NCBI RefSeq assembly: GCF_002797445.1 | Contig: NZ_PGEP01000001.1 | Location: forward strand, 4,774,501 to 4,838,500 | DNA from: Acidovorax sp. 69 | GTDB taxonomy: Bacteria; Pseudomonadota; Gammaproteobacteria; Burkholderiales; Burkholderiaceae_C | DNA: 64,000 bases | Direction: 5' to 3' | Part shown: piece after piece, positions 63,339-64,000 of the stretch | Numbering within the stretch: the first letter of the stretch is position 1 | How the letters are laid out: each line of letters begins with the position of its first letter | Program-made: the position numbers and the translations under genes | Notes under the pieces: model-generated | Databases searched by the model: none | What the model saw: the letters and a program-made list of their open reading frames with translations, nothing else | Told to the model about the DNA's origin: nothing

Positions 63339-64000
63339 TCAGGCAACATCCATGTCGCTGGACTGGATGCGTTTGACGCCTCTGGCCTTCATGTTTTTCC
63401 AGGCGGCGTCGAGCGATCCGTTGAGATCGATGGCGCGGCAGGCATCTTCGACCACGTAGGTTTCAAAGCCCAGGCGTTTAGCATCCAGCGCCGTCCAGGC
63501 CACGCAGAAATCGGTGGCCAGCCCGGTGACGAACACGGTCTTGATACCGCGCTGTTTGAGGTAGCCCGCCAGGCCCGTGGAGGTCTTGCGGTCGGCCTCT
63601 TCAAACGCCGAATAGCTGTCGACATGCTGATGAAATCCCTTGCGCAAGATCACCTGGGCGGTGGGCAATTTGAGATCCTTGTGCAGGGCGGCATCCTCGG
63701 TGCCCTGCACGCAGTGGTCGGGCCAAAGCACCTGCTGACCGTAGCTGAGCTTGGCCGTTTCAAACGGCTTCTTGCCCGCGTGGGTGCTGGCAAAGGAGGC
63801 GTGGCCCTGGGTGTGCCAGTCCTGCGTGATCACCACGTTCTCGAACGCCGTGGCAATGCGGTTGATGATGGGCACGACCTCTTCACCCTTGGCCACGGGC
63901 AAGGTTCCACCGGGGATAAAACAGTTCTGCACATCCACCACGATGAGCGCAGCCCGCTCACCCGGCTTGATCTTTGCTGCCGCCCATGCAGCAGGAAAAC
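63339..64000 (-). CDS. pncA: Nicotinamidase (truncated by window edge)
   Basis: Isochorismatase-like amidase hydrolysing nicotinamide to nicotinate and ammonia. The reading frame is open to the right window edge (…AAKIKPGERAALIVVDVQNCFIPGG), so the N-terminus is missing. The catalytic triad residues are visible: D in IVVDVQN, K in ILRKGFHQHVDSY and C in ATDFCVAWTALDA, with metal-site residues in TQDWHTQGHASFA. Its product nicotinate is the substrate of the NicAB-type dehydrogenase just downstream. No start can be assigned. Confidence 0.93.
   Translation of the reverse strand, partial: FPAAWAAAKIKPGERAALIVVDVQNCFIPGGTLPVAKGEEVVPIINRIATAFENVVITQDWHTQGHASFASTHAGKKPFETAKLSYGQQVLWPDHCVQGTEDAALHKDLKLPTAQVILRKGFHQHVDSYSAFEEADRKTSTGLAGYLKQRGIKTVFVTGLATDFCVAWTALDAKRLGFETYVVEDACRAIDLNGSLDAAWKNMKARGVKRIQSSDMDVA

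Overview
The window is a piece of a high-GC betaproteobacterial chromosome, most likely from the Comamonadaceae (Acidovorax or a close relative). The reasons are the strong GC3 bias, the gene families present (Bug/TctC binding proteins, a PobA/PobR pair, a ProQ/FinO protein, a NicB-type dehydrogenase carrying cytochrome c domains) and two families of short dispersed intergenic repeats. I found no rRNA, tRNA, CRISPR array or intact transposon.

Layout, left to right. 0-5 kb: the end of a diguanylate cyclase, an M48 peptidase, an AmpG-like permease and an OmpR-type two-component system. 5-8.5 kb: a YbfB-type MFS transporter divergent from a LysR regulator, with a nitronate monooxygenase behind the regulator. 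8.5-15 kb, minus strand: an LPS/glycan set (glycosyltransferase, O-antigen-ligase-like protein, family 2 glycosyltransferase), a small zinc protein, ilvE, an unknown membrane protein and radA. 15-19.4 kb: HpaI-like aldolase, ketopantoate reductase-like protein, GST, and a family 5 binding protein. 19.4-22.4 kb: two divergent regulator/target pairs (argO-like/argP and siderophore-interacting protein/MarR), each with clear palindromes in the shared promoter. 22.5-28.5 kb: housekeeping genes including alr, lplT and a glutathione peroxidase. 28.7-34 kb: a decaying stretch with a hydrolase pseudogene, proQ, and a glycolate oxidase region in which glcF and a neighbouring DUF1275 gene each carry a one-base homopolymer frameshift. 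34-37 kb: an outer-membrane protein/glnK/amtB operon with a near-consensus sigma-54 promoter and NtrC-like upstream sites.

38.7-48.8 kb holds a hydroxycinnamate catabolic cluster: MarR regulator, amidohydrolase, enoyl-CoA hydratase, feruloyl-CoA synthase, SDR dehydrogenase, Bug binding protein, acyl-CoA dehydrogenase and a secreted tannase/feruloyl esterase lipoprotein. It has no vanillin dehydrogenase and no thiolase. Its composition matches the amidohydrolase-dependent beta-oxidative deacetylation described for the Rhodococcus cou genes. The p-coumarate product of such a route, 4-hydroxybenzoate, is the substrate of PobA, encoded at 53-54.5 kb. Between the two lies a lower-GC insert (about 48.9-53.2 kb) carrying a 991-residue KAP-family P-loop NTPase flanked by gene scraps.

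55.5-64 kb holds a VOC protein, an EVE-domain protein, a small ORF, a lipoprotein, and a nicotinate module: nicA-like and nicB-like dehydrogenase subunits, a periplasmic binding protein and nicotinamidase, the last running off the right edge. About thirteen copies of a roughly 45-bp palindromic repeat are scattered between genes. At least two supply a stop codon to the preceding gene and one lies in frame inside glcE.
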